A stretch of DNA of 34,562 nt from Thecamonas trahens ATCC 50062. Its lineage: Eukaryota; Apusozoa; Apusomonadida; Apusomonadidae. This document shows positions 1-8,156 of the stretch, in pieces. The DNA is taken from NCBI RefSeq assembly GCF_000142905.1, contig NW_013657672.1, positions 1 through 34,562 on the forward strand, read 5' to 3'. The notes below the pieces were generated by a model. The model was not told the DNA's origin. It saw nothing but the letters and a program-made list of their open reading frames with translations, and did no database searches. The translations under genes were made by a program, and so were the position numbers. Every line of letters begins with the position of its first letter. Within the stretch, counting starts at the first letter, position 1.

Positions 1-600
1 TCATCCTCCTCCCTCTCCCCGCCTCCATCTGACCCGCATCCTCATCCCCGACTCCGATACCCACACCCCTCAATCATCACAAGTCATGCTGCCCAATCTT
101 CAACCAACAGCAATCTCAAGTCAATCAGCCTCGACACCGCCCCCTCAGCTGCTCCGCCTCGCCGACCACCAGCCGCCAGCCGCCGCCCGCTCGCCCGATC
201 AGCCCACCTTCATCACCACCTAGCTCCTTCCCACTACTAGCTACGCAACCCGCGACCACACCCAAGGTCATCACTCGCCATGCACTATCACCAGTATCAA
301 TATCGCTGTCATCGACACCCATCGACCTCGGCTCATTTCCGCGTCGGCTTGTTTTGCCTAGGCGGTTGAGCACGTCCTCGACCGCCCGACCCCGCACATG
401 CCCCCCACCACACTCATTGCAAGATATGCCCAATCTGATTTCACTACTACCCTATTACATACACACACTACCCCCATGCACAGTCTCCAATCCATAGCTG
501 CAGTATTCCAGAATCCGAGTTCTGCCACCCGAGGCCCAAGTTGTTGGCCCTGTGTCCCTTCGAAGGTGCTGACCCCTCCTCCCCGGGCCCATCTCCGACC
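1..600. repeat. Diverged direct repeat, copy A (left edge cut by window)
   Basis: This pyrimidine-rich, non-coding stretch is matched by bases 1436-2040 at an offset of about 1438-1440. Shared landmarks include TCGCCCGATCAGCCCACC (191 and 1631), GGTTGAGCACGTCCT (about 364 and 1803), CCAATCTGATTT, and GAGTTCTG followed by CACCCGAGGC (517 and 1955). By eye roughly three quarters of positions agree, with small indels. Similarity is already present at base 1, so the left boundary lies outside the window. The open frames here translate to Pro/His/Thr-rich low-complexity text and are not convincing genes. The nature of the repeat (old transposon end, subtelomeric repeat or segmental duplication) cannot be decided. 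Confidence 0.75.
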
Positions 601-1435
601 CCCACTCCCCACCATCACACCCACAACCACCACACCCGCGCCACACGTACTCACTATGCCTGCAAACATAACCACCCACTTCCTGCCCGCCGATACGCAC
701 ATCAGTCGACGCCAACCCGTCAACAGCATCGCTGTCGACCGCCTGCTGCTCACCGCCGACCGCCGCCCGCCGCCGACCGACCACCGCCGGCACCACCGAG
801 AGCTAGCTAGCCATTGTCAGGACATTGGAGACGATGCATAGAGATAGCCACGGCAATGGCAATGACTACAAGTCTGCTCTCCAACCCAGTCCTCCCCTCC
901 CTCCTCCGGCCTTGCCCATCACAGTCCCCGCCGGCCTGCTCATCGCCAGCCGCCCCTGCTGCCGATCACCGAGCCAGACGACGAGACCTCCGGACTGGCC
1001 AAGACAAGGAATAACAAGAGAGGGCCAGTGCAATCGATAGGTAATGCAGTGGCCGGCTAAAGTGCAGTTGGCTGCTTCCCCCGCCATCTCAAGCCATCGT
1101 CTCCATCGACGTCCATCAATCCCATCCGTCCGCCCTCCTCGCCCTCGCCACCCAAGCCCATCCACCCTCATTGCCCACACTCCACACCCACCCATCATCC
1201 TCATCCAACTCGCCCACATCAATGCTCAAGCCCAATCGCCATACCCACCATCCCTTCGCCCTTCCCACCGCCCACGACCCCCTCATCCCCCCTACCATAC
1301 TCATTGCGCCCGATCACCCACCAACCACCACCCTCACCGCCTACTCCACCACCACCACTCTCATTTCAACCACAACTACCACCCCCATGCCATGGCCATA
1401 CCCACCACCATCCCATCACGCACTCGGCTTCCTCT
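601..1435. other. C/T/A-rich low-complexity spacer between repeat copies
   Basis: No gene is supported here. The plus strand is strongly C-rich, with many CCACC, CATCC and ACCACC strings, and every open frame translates to low-complexity Pro/His/Ser/Thr sequence without a domain. Short fragments resemble parts of the flanking repeat, for example CATACTCATTGC near 1298 against CACACTCATTGC near 410, and ATCGCTGTCGAC near 728 against ATCGCTGTCATC near 302. A third, more decayed copy is therefore possible but weakly supported. Confidence 0.5.
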
Positions 1436-2040
1436 TCCTCCTCCTTCTCCTCCTCTCCCCGCTCCAACAAACCCCCATCCTCATTTCCGACTACGACACC
1501 GCCATCCTTCAACCATCACATGCCATACTGCCCATCGTCCAACCAACAGCAGTCTTAAGCCACCCAGCCCCGATCCCGCCCCCTCAGCTGTCCCTGCCTT
1601 GCCGGGCACCAGCCGCCAACCATCGCCCGCTCGCCCGATCAGCCCACCGTCATCACTACCTAGCTCCCACCCACTACCAGCTACGCTACCCACGACCACA
1701 CTCCCGGTCATCAGACACCCCACACTAGATCCAGTACCATTATCGCTGTCATCCATACCATCTTTCTCGACTCACTTTCGCGGCGACTTGTTTGCCCTAG
1801 GTGGTTGAGCACGTCCTCTCCCGCTCCACCCCGCACACGCCCCCCACCATCCTAATTGCACGCATAGCCAATCTGATTTTAAAACTATCTCACTGCATGC
1901 ACACATTATCCATATTCATAGTATCCAACTCACAGCTCCGATATTCTGGAATTTGAGTTCTGTCACCCGAGGCCGAAGTGGTTAGCCTGGTGTCGCCTCG
2001 CTGCTGCGCAGCCCCTCCTCCCTAAGCCCGTCTCCGAGAC
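1436..2040. repeat. Diverged direct repeat, copy B
   Basis: This is the second copy of the repeat seen at 1-600, in the same orientation. Similarity runs from the CTCC-rich start, through the GATCAGCCCACC block and the GGTTGAGCACGTCCT block, to the GAGTTCTGTCACCCGAGGC block at 1955. It fades near 2040, about 200 bases beyond the 3' end of the neighbouring minus-strand pseudouridine synthase gene. No terminal inverted repeats, target-site duplication or transposase/reverse-transcriptase reading frame are visible between or inside the copies. Confidence 0.72.
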
Positions 2041-2234
2041 CGGCTCAGGCCCGGCCTTGTTCAGTGCTAGACGACGCTCTTGCCAACAATACATGCCAGT
2101 TCGTCCGTGCGCTTGAACCCCACCAGAGTGGCTCGAACACGTACATCGTGGCCCTGACCTTGGGCCCCACGCCTACCATTCGCTCGCGGAGATTGTCTAC
2201 CGCCTCAGCAGTGACGGCGCCCTTTTCTTCCCTT

Positions 2235-3353
2235 CTACTTAGCCCACCCGGGCGGAATCGCCTCCCACTCGCGACGCAGCCCGGCCACGTCGAGTCCGAC
2301 ACGGTGTGCGTGAAGCGCCAGCCGCGCAGGTGCAAACATGCGCTGCGGCACATCCGCGACAAGCGCCTCACCTTGACTGCTACCTCCCGAGGACGCACAG
2401 ACGGGACAGGCGCCAACAACCGAGGCATCGGCGCTCGCGCTCGCAAAGTATCCTTGATCTTGCAGTTGAGCGACGTGTGCAACAGCGACATCAGGCGCTA
2501 CGCTCTCCTCGCGCCCGTAGAGATGATCACCCACGATAGCGCTGCCCACCTCTTGCGCGAGATGAACACGGATCTGGTGGGTCCGGCCTGTGATGGGCCT
2601 GGCTCGCACGAGGCCACGTCGGCGGTCAACAACTTCAAACTCGGTCCGTGCCTCGCGTCCGCCCTGTCCTGTCCGCCGGACGTAGTCAGCGCCGGTCGGC
2701 TCGAGGATCGGGGCATTGATGACAAACTGTTGCTCAAACGGCAGAAGGGCAGGATCTTCCACTTGTGCAAGGTACTCTTTGGACGTCACTGCTCCCGAAT
2801 GTTTCCGGAAGGAGGCATGGAGCTCCCGTGCGACGTTGACCGTCCTGGCAAGCACAATCACGCCCGACGTCGGTGCATCGAGCCGATGCACCGGATGCAG
2901 TTTGCCGAACTCCTCCTCCAGCAGCGTCGTCACCGTGCACCGAGAGTACCGGCCCGTCGGGTGAACAGGCATGCCGCGCGGCTTGTTGACCACCACCACG
3001 CCACCATCCGCGTCGATGACTTCGATCGGTGCCGGCTCTGCCGCGTCTCCGGGCAGTGCGATCGGGAGCTCGTGAACATGTCGTGAGTGGAACAGCACAT
3101 CGTGCGGTCGGACAACAAGATCACCACCAGGTGCCACAGCACAACCATCGCGCACCAGCCCCAGTCGGCCGTCCGCCACAGCTGCGGTGGCATACTCCTC
3201 CGAGTAGCTCCGGAACTCGGTCGAGATGACCTCGACGAGCTCCCGCCCAAACCACCTCCCGCGTGCATTGGCTCTCAAACATGCCACATACGGTGCCATC
3301 CATACCAGTGCATGCTCGCCCACACGCGTCACAAAGTGCGGATACCGCCACAT
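2235..3353 (-). CDS. RluA-family tRNA/RNA pseudouridine synthase (PUS8/PUS9/RPUSD2 type)
   Basis: The enzyme isomerises uridine to pseudouridine in RNA; its closest recognisable relatives are the eukaryotic PUS8/PUS9/RPUSD2 group (tRNA position 32 in yeast). The 372-residue product has an N-terminal segment typical of that group (GRWFGRELVEVISTEFRS, about residues 32-49). An S4-like region follows, then the catalytic domain with VVVVNKPRGMPVHPTGRY (about 119-136), the active-site motif HRLDAPTSGVIVLAR (156-170, catalytic Asp159) and GRTHQIRVHL (256-265). Near the C terminus a CPVC pair precedes an LHAHRVGL-like strand, as in fungal and animal homologues, and the tail PPGWAK is also group-like. 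The start at 3353 is the first Met after in-frame stops, and homology reaches nearly to it. A TAG just upstream could be a splice acceptor, so a tiny upstream exon cannot be excluded. The gene diverges from the PPxY-protein gene. Confidence 0.93.
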   Translation of the reverse strand: MWRYPHFVTRVGEHALVWMAPYVACLRANARGRWFGRELVEVISTEFRSYSEEYATAAVADGRLGLVRDGCAVAPGGDLVVRPHDVLFHSRHVHELPIALPGDAAEPAPIEVIDADGGVVVVNKPRGMPVHPTGRYSRCTVTTLLEEEFGKLHPVHRLDAPTSGVIVLARTVNVARELHASFRKHSGAVTSKEYLAQVEDPALLPFEQQFVINAPILEPTGADYVRRTGQGGREARTEFEVVDRRRGLVRARPITGRTHQIRVHLAQEVGSAIVGDHLYGREESVAPDVAVAHVAQLQDQGYFASASADASVVGACPVCASSGGSSQGEALVADVPQRMFAPARLALHAHRVGLDVAGLRREWEAIPPGWAK

Positions 3354-3542
3354 CTCCCGTCACTACCCCGCTTCTCCGCCTGTCCTCCAATCGAGAGCTG
3401 TGTGCGAGCGGGAGTGGGAGAGCAACAAACGAGGCCACAGAGCGTGCAATTGCCACACCACCACCACCACCCACCAACCGCCCTACACACCCACGCCCAC
3501 GCCCACGCCTCTCTACTCCCTCCTCTCCACCTTTGCTCCGCC
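3354..3542. promoter_or_regulatory. Divergent intergenic region
   Basis: These 189 bases separate the start codons of two divergent genes and must hold both 5' regions. The plus strand shows a run of CCACCACCACC triplets and CACGCCCACGCCCACGCC hexamers close to the plus-strand start. I see no TATA-like box or other recognisable element, so the regulatory role is inferred from position only. Confidence 0.4.
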
Positions 3543-4341
3543 ATGGACGAAGATACACTCCACCTTGTGGCGTGTGCCCTTTCGGGCCTTGCCTCCTTTT
3601 CCTTCATCCTCACCTACATTGTACGCACATGCCATGTCCCCCCCCCCCCCTTCCCCCCCCGTTCCGCCTTCCATTCCTCACTGCCACACTCATTCGCATC
3701 CTTGCTGCTGGACGCAGATCCTGACGGTGCAAGCGAGCAACACCGCAACAAACAATGCGAACAATGGCAACAGCTCGTCGTCTGATGATAATGAAGGTGT
3801 CTCGGCAGCTGCTAGGGTGGTCTTTCTCGTCCTCGGCATCGTCCTCGGCTCGCTCTCGTGCGCCATCTACAAGCGCTATCGCAACACCTTTGCCTCCACC
3901 AGGCGGAGCCGTCGCAATACTCTGCTCAATCCGGGTGCGCAACCGACGTATGCTGCCGGTCCGCGTGCGCCGCCGGCGTTCAACACCCCAGCGCCGCACG
4001 TCCAGAACCCGGCGCCGTACGTCGTGCCGTACAACCCGCCACGGGTGTCTGGCACGCCACCACCGCCGCAGTCCAACTACGCCCCGCCGCCGCCGTCTTC
4101 GTTGGGCTACGGCCCTCCACCGACAGCCTCACGCGGCGCTGTTCCTCCAGTGTACGGGGGGTCGGTGCCGCCATCGTTTGGTGGCGCAGGTGGCTACCAG
4201 CCACCGCCAGTCACCCACGCCCCGCCGCAGCACCCGCAGACCAAGCCACCGCCGATGCCCTCTGCCCCGCCGCCGGCGCCTGCAGTTCCACCCGCGCCTG
4301 CGCCCGACATGCCGCCGCCGCTCTATTCCACTACCGAGTGA
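3543..4341 (+). CDS. Small membrane protein with proline-rich PPxY cytosolic tail (one intron)
   Basis: I do not recognise a family. The gene is modelled as exon 1 at 3543-3620 (26 codons, start context CGCCATGG), an intron at 3621-3717 and exon 2 at 3718-4341, giving 233 residues. The N terminus is hydrophobic (about residues 8-30; signal peptide or first membrane segment). A short Asn/Ser-rich stretch follows (about 34-51), then one clear membrane span (about 57-77, VSAAARVVFLVLGIVLGSL) ending in a basic stop-transfer (YKRYRNT, RRSRRN). The remaining 135 residues are Pro/Tyr/Gly-rich and carry two PPxY motifs, PPVY (169-172) and PPLY (226-229). Such motifs are classical ligands of class I WW domains, including those of Nedd4-type ubiquitin ligases. 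The tail is probably cytosolic. The function is unknown; it could be an adaptor or trafficking receptor. It converges on the F-box/ankyrin gene with only 42 bases between stops. Confidence 0.78.
3621..3717 (+). other. Spliceosomal intron in PPxY-protein gene
   Basis: The 97-nt intron starts GTACGC and ends GACGCAG. Removing it joins ...FILTYI to ILTVQAS... in frame. It contains C runs at 3638-3650 and 3653-3660 followed by a pyrimidine-rich stretch before the acceptor. Confidence 0.75.
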
Positions 4342-4383
4342 GTCCTTTACAAGCCGTACAACCTCTGCGATGTATTGGCATCG

Positions 4384-5223
4384 CTACTCGAGACAGTACA
4401 CCTTGGCGCAGATGTCCGTCCGCGACACAAGACGGACAATGTCACGACTCCGCGCCTGCGGAGAGATCCAGTAACAGTTGTTTCCAACCACCACACTACC
4501 GGACGAGAGAAGACGGTCGACGACCGCGGCGTTCCCGTTGAACACCGCGCCGCGGAGTGCCACGTTGTTGCTCGCCCCGGCATCTACGCCCGGGTGGCCC
4601 AGCAAGGCCGTCACCACGTCGGCGTGCCCGGCCTCGGCCGCGAGCCGGAGCGCACAGTTGGAGTCCACGCCCGGATCGACCTCGTTGCGCCCGAGCAGGA
4701 GCGCCACCACGCCCACGTGGCCCTCGCGGCTGGCCCCGATTATGGCTGCGTTGCCATCGGCTGCAGCATCTACATCACCGCGCGACAGCAAGTATCGCAC
4801 TCCGTCTTCCGCCCCGTGCCGAGCAAGAACCGCTACCAGCGGCTGCGGCCTCCCGCGGTCCACCCGGATCGCCCGTCGGAGCACCTCGGGCTGCCGCGCC
4901 ACCACCGCGCCAAGGAGCTGCGACCACAGCGGATGCCGCGGGAACCGGACCATGACGTTCACCATCTCCAGCGCGTCTGCTACTTCCAGCCGCTTTCGCT
5001 TCGAGAGGGCAAGAAGTGCCGCGCCCCATGCTGCTCGCTGTGTACACCATATCGCGCCGCGGAGCGCAAGCACTTTGCGCCTCATGAACGCGCTGCCGAG
5101 GAGGACCGCGTGGAAGCCTTTGGACGTCAGCGCCAGCGCAACCACGTCGCATGCCTGTAGCACACCCACTTCACAAGCTATTCTGCACACAATCTCGGCA
5201 GGAAGCCGTGAGAGCGACGCCAT
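4384..5223 (-). CDS. F-box protein with ankyrin repeats
   Basis: This is a predicted substrate adaptor of an SCF (Skp1-Cullin-F-box) ubiquitin ligase. The Met at 5223 gives 279 residues beginning MASLSRLPAEIVCRIA, a typical F-box opening (about residues 5-45). An in-frame Met at 5367 would add 48 residues of no recognisable domain, so the shorter form is preferred. After a helical linker (about 60-130), three to four ankyrin-like units follow: DGVRYLLSRGDVDAAADGN (about 140-158), IIGASREGHVGVVALLLGRN (161-180), LRLAAEAGHADVVTALLGHP (192-211) and LRGAVFNGNAAVVDRLLSSG (223-242). The outer repeats are less canonical. Ankyrin repeats probably bind the substrate, which cannot be named. The gene lies between a convergent neighbour and the seven-span gene on the same strand. 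Confidence 0.82.
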   Translation of the reverse strand: MASLSRLPAEIVCRIACEVGVLQACDVVALALTSKGFHAVLLGSAFMRRKVLALRGAIWCTQRAAWGAALLALSKRKRLEVADALEMVNVMVRFPRHPLWSQLLGAVVARQPEVLRRAIRVDRGRPQPLVAVLARHGAEDGVRYLLSRGDVDAAADGNAAIIGASREGHVGVVALLLGRNEVDPGVDSNCALRLAAEAGHADVVTALLGHPGVDAGASNNVALRGAVFNGNAAVVDRLLSSGSVVVGNNCYWISPQARSRDIVRLVSRTDICAKVYCLE

Positions 5224-5399
5224 CCCTGTCTGTCCTTGTAGGGCGCGACGAGTGGCTTGCCATATTGGCAGCAAGTACTGTTGGCGCACGCGCTTTGACT
5301 CGGCGCCGACAAAAATTGACCATATGTCGCAGTGCGGCAATACGCCGGGACAATAACGCTCCACCACACCCCGGACAAGCTATGTGTTTGTCTCTTGTC

Positions 5400-6383
5400 T
5401 TATGACTCCCAGAACTGGTAGTTAACGCCCACAATCGGCACAAGGAGTGTGAGAATGATGCGGAGAATATAGACCGTGACGTACACTCGCGAGTCGGTGA
5501 TCCAGTACGAGCACGAGCCCGGCAGCCGACCAAAGATGCCGATCGAGTACAGGTCCCAGAAGAAGGCCAGAACTGCCGAGGCTGTGTAGAGCGCGATGAG
5601 TGACCGCAACTTTCGCCGCTTGGCACGCAGCCGCCTTGCCACTCCACCATCAGCATTGATGGTCGAGGTGCCCGGCGTGAGTGGCGTTGTCTCTGCCAAG
5701 TCGCGCCGCTTAGCCCGCTGCTCCATCCGCGCCAGCCGGCGCGACACCACCGTGGCCAGGCCAAAGAAAACTCCACACGAGACCAGGCCGGCCGTCGACA
5801 TCAGCGTCCACGACAGCGACCGACAGTCCGCCGAGTGGTTCAGCACCGACGAGAGCGCAATGATCAAGACTACGATTTCGCCGAGGCCGAGGACCACAAA
5901 GCACCGCGAGATGAGCACCACCGTCGTCGACGAGACAAAGACCCTCCGCGAGAAGATGAGAAAGACGTATGTGACGCCAAACGGAATGACAATGTTGATA
6001 AAGACCACAACCTTGTCGAGCACTACGTTCGAATCTCTGCCAACCACCGTAGCAAAGCGGATCACAAGCAGCAGTGACTGGAAGGCCGCCAGCCCGAGGA
6101 GCCCGAGCTGATGCGCAACGGCTCCGAGCCCTTTCTTCGCCACATGCTTCCGTACTTTCCACACCATGTTACACATGCAAAGAAGCAAGCATGCAGCAGA
6201 CAACGTCAGGCACAGGCTCACCCGTGTGCACTCGGACGACCCGTTCTTGCCTGCCTGGTGCGTGCACGACGGCGACGGGCCAAACACCGCAAACGTCCGC
6301 GAATGCTGCCCTCCAGAGTGTGGCCGCGTCGCGTTCCCTACGCCCTCCACCACATGCGGAAGGCCAAAGCCATCTCCCCACAT
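5400..6383 (-). CDS. Seven-span membrane protein of unknown family
   Basis: The 327-residue product has seven hydrophobic segments at about residues 55-75, 90-113, 122-145, 157-181, 193-214, 261-284 and 298-321. Between spans 5 and 6 lies a basic loop of about 45 residues (RRLARMEQRAKRRD ... RRLRAKRRKLR), so that loop is probably cytosolic and the N terminus extracellular. The first 54 residues hold two N-glycosylation sequons (NAT at 17, NGS at 48) and two cysteines. The topology fits a GPCR-like receptor or the plant THH1/TOM1/TOM3-type seven-span group, but I see no diagnostic motif such as DRY or NPxxY. Both identities are guesses. The Met at 6383 is the first in frame; no signal peptide is evident. 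Its neighbours on both sides are F-box genes on the same strand. Confidence 0.72.
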   Translation of the reverse strand: MWGDGFGLPHVVEGVGNATRPHSGGQHSRTFAVFGPSPSCTHQAGKNGSSECTRVSLCLTLSAACLLLCMCNMVWKVRKHVAKKGLGAVAHQLGLLGLAAFQSLLLVIRFATVVGRDSNVVLDKVVVFINIVIPFGVTYVFLIFSRRVFVSSTTVVLISRCFVVLGLGEIVVLIIALSSVLNHSADCRSLSWTLMSTAGLVSCGVFFGLATVVSRRLARMEQRAKRRDLAETTPLTPGTSTINADGGVARRLRAKRRKLRSLIALYTASAVLAFFWDLYSIGIFGRLPGSCSYWITDSRVYVTVYILRIILTLLVPIVGVNYQFWES

Positions 6384-6517
6384 GTTCCTTGCTCTTCGCC
6401 TGTTGCCTCAACTCCGAGAGTGGGGTGATGTCGTGGCCAGGCCGCCGGTTGGTGGGCGCCGCTCCTCACGCAGCCGGACGCAGCAAATTGTCGGCGTCGC
6501 CTTTACAGTGCCGCCAA

Positions 6518-8013
6518 CTACAGCATCTCATCCCAAGTAAACGCCAGCTCCTGCCGGTGCTCGCTGCACTGCATGATCTGGCCCACACCGCAGTTACCAA
6601 ACATCCACCACACGTGGTGCATCGAGGCAACCTGGAACACAGTGTTGCTCATGGCAGAGCCGCACACGCCGCACAATACCGGCTCGGCGCCCGGTGGCCG
6701 AAGCGGAAACCCGCCAAGCTTGTCGCACGGCGAGACCGTCTTGATCAGCATCTCACTTGGCTCGATCCTTGCCTCGTCCGCTGCGTCAGCCGCGCGGATC
6801 GCCTCGAGATATCCCGCCGGCAGCGGCGGCAGCCCGCGCTCCTTGGGATGCCGTTTGCGCAGGATCGCATTGCGCGAGAGTAGTGGAAGATGCGGCATTG
6901 TGAGCTTCTTCTCGGCCTGCGTGAGCCCGGCTGCGGCCACAAACACGTCGTAGTACGGAACGCGTGCTCCGATCGGTCCGCCCGAGTGCCACCACTCGCC
7001 GATGTCCTCGGCAAAGCCCTCCCAGTCCAGAATTTCGATGCGGGTAAAGTCCGATTCGCCCCGCCCCCGTCTTCCTCGCCGCGTGCATACTCGTCCGCAG
7101 TCACCCAAGCCATCCGTGCCTCGGCGGCACCAGACTGGGGGTGGGAGCAATCACATCCGCCCGTCGAGCAGATGAACAGCTGAACGAGCGGCACATTTCC
7201 GCCGCCGCCAGCATCACGCCGCGGCTCAAACCGGTTACGCGCACCTGCAGGCATTTCTGGCACAGCGAGCTGGACAACTAGCACCATGCTCCCACCACAC
7301 ATTCGGCAGAGCGGCTGTGGGCCCCATCCGCGCCCGCCAAAGTGAGACCACCGCGCGGGCACGTTTTCGGCCACCACCGCAGCATATGCAATCCGGCGCA
7401 CCGTCCCACCAGCACCCATCACCACCTCATTAAGCGCATACACGTTCTTCCAGTCGAGTCCTGCTTCGCCACACCGCGCGATGACCGCGTCGACGTTGCC
7501 CGCGCCAAACGCCGCTCGTGCCCGCCGGTACCACAGATACGGATCGCGCTCCACCTCGCACAGCCGCCGGCAGACAAGCCGAAGCGCGGCGAGATCGCAC
7601 GGCCCAAGCCGCTGCATGACGTTGATCAAAACCTCGTTGGGGAGCTCCAGGAGCAGTGAGCTCGTCTCCTCGTCGCCGTCTCCTGCCGGCCGTAGCAGCC
7701 GCGCGGCCGGGCGCGATGTCGTCCCGTTGCTCCGCACCGCTGCTAATCGCGACTCGGTCCGCTTACATCGCTCGATCTCTTCCGGCGTGAGCCGCACGCC
7801 CAGCTCGTCGACCCACACACAACTCTGCCACCATCGCCGCTGCGTCTCGTACCACCGAGCCCGCATGTCGTCGCCAAGCCCGCCGCCCGGGGCGGGCACC
7901 TGATGTAGCTTCCGCCGACGCCCCGGCCACGCCCACGCCGTCATCACCGCAAGCGTCACTCCTGTTCCAACTGCAAGCCATTCGACAGAGACTGTGCTCT
8001 GGATGAGCTCCAT
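6518..8013 (-). CDS. Membrane-anchored F-box protein with YwqG/DUF1963-like cysteine modules (frame break)
   Basis: This is a probable SCF adaptor. Translation from the Met at 8013 gives a hydrophobic span at about residues 11-30 (WLAVGTGVTLAVMTAWAW) followed by basic GRRRK, suggesting a signal anchor. A clear F-box follows at about 120-165 (LLLELPNEVLINVMQRLGPC, then WYRRARAAFG). After it come CxxC-type elements: PLCRMCGGSM, FICSTGGCDC, and near the C terminus KLGGFPLRPPG, VLCGVCGSAM and CGVGQIMQCSEH with LAFTWDEM. These resemble the YwqG/DUF1963 fold; this assignment is tentative. The coding frame changes near 7059-7068 in a C4GC5 run. One extra base there would join ...EEDGG to ...GESDFTRIEILDW, giving about 498 residues. 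No GT-AG intron fits well, so a base-call deletion is likelier than a true pseudogene. An alternative Met lies at 8076. Confidence 0.75.
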
Positions 8014-8139
8014 GTCGGTGAAAGGGGGGACGGCGAGTGGGAGAGGTGTGCCAAATATGGAACATGTGTTCGGCACCAGCTAGGGCTATACGACTCTCGC
8101 TGGAGTGAAAAGAACAATGCTTCCCAGGCAGACCAGCAT

Positions 8140-8151
8140 GGGGGGGGGGGG
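8140..8151. repeat. Poly-G tract (12 G on plus strand)
   Basis: A mononucleotide run lies 5 bases beyond the NECAP stop codon in its 3' flank. It is one of several long C/G runs that avoid coding exons in this window, and it is prone to length errors. Confidence 0.8.
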
Positions 8152-8156
8152 CGTTT

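Noticed and set aside
1044-1808. Open plus-strand frame of about 254 codons
   Set aside because: The translation is low-complexity Pro/His/Ser/Thr text from C-rich repeat DNA that runs into repeat copy B. It has no domain and none of the codon pattern of the real genes.
1-2040. LTR retrotransposon
   Set aside because: The repeats are direct, but I see no TG...CA ends, primer-binding site, gag/pol frame or target duplication, so the label would be unsupported.
2064-3086. Long plus-strand frame (about 340 codons) antisense to the pseudouridine synthase
   Set aside because: It is a mirror of the GC-rich codon bias of the minus-strand gene; the product has no recognisable motif, whereas the minus strand shows HRLD and GRTHQIR.
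7050-7150. Programmed ribosomal frameshifting in the F-box gene
   Set aside because: There is no slippery heptamer with a downstream structure that I can identify, and three other single-base breaks of the same sign occur in this window, so base-call deletion is simpler.
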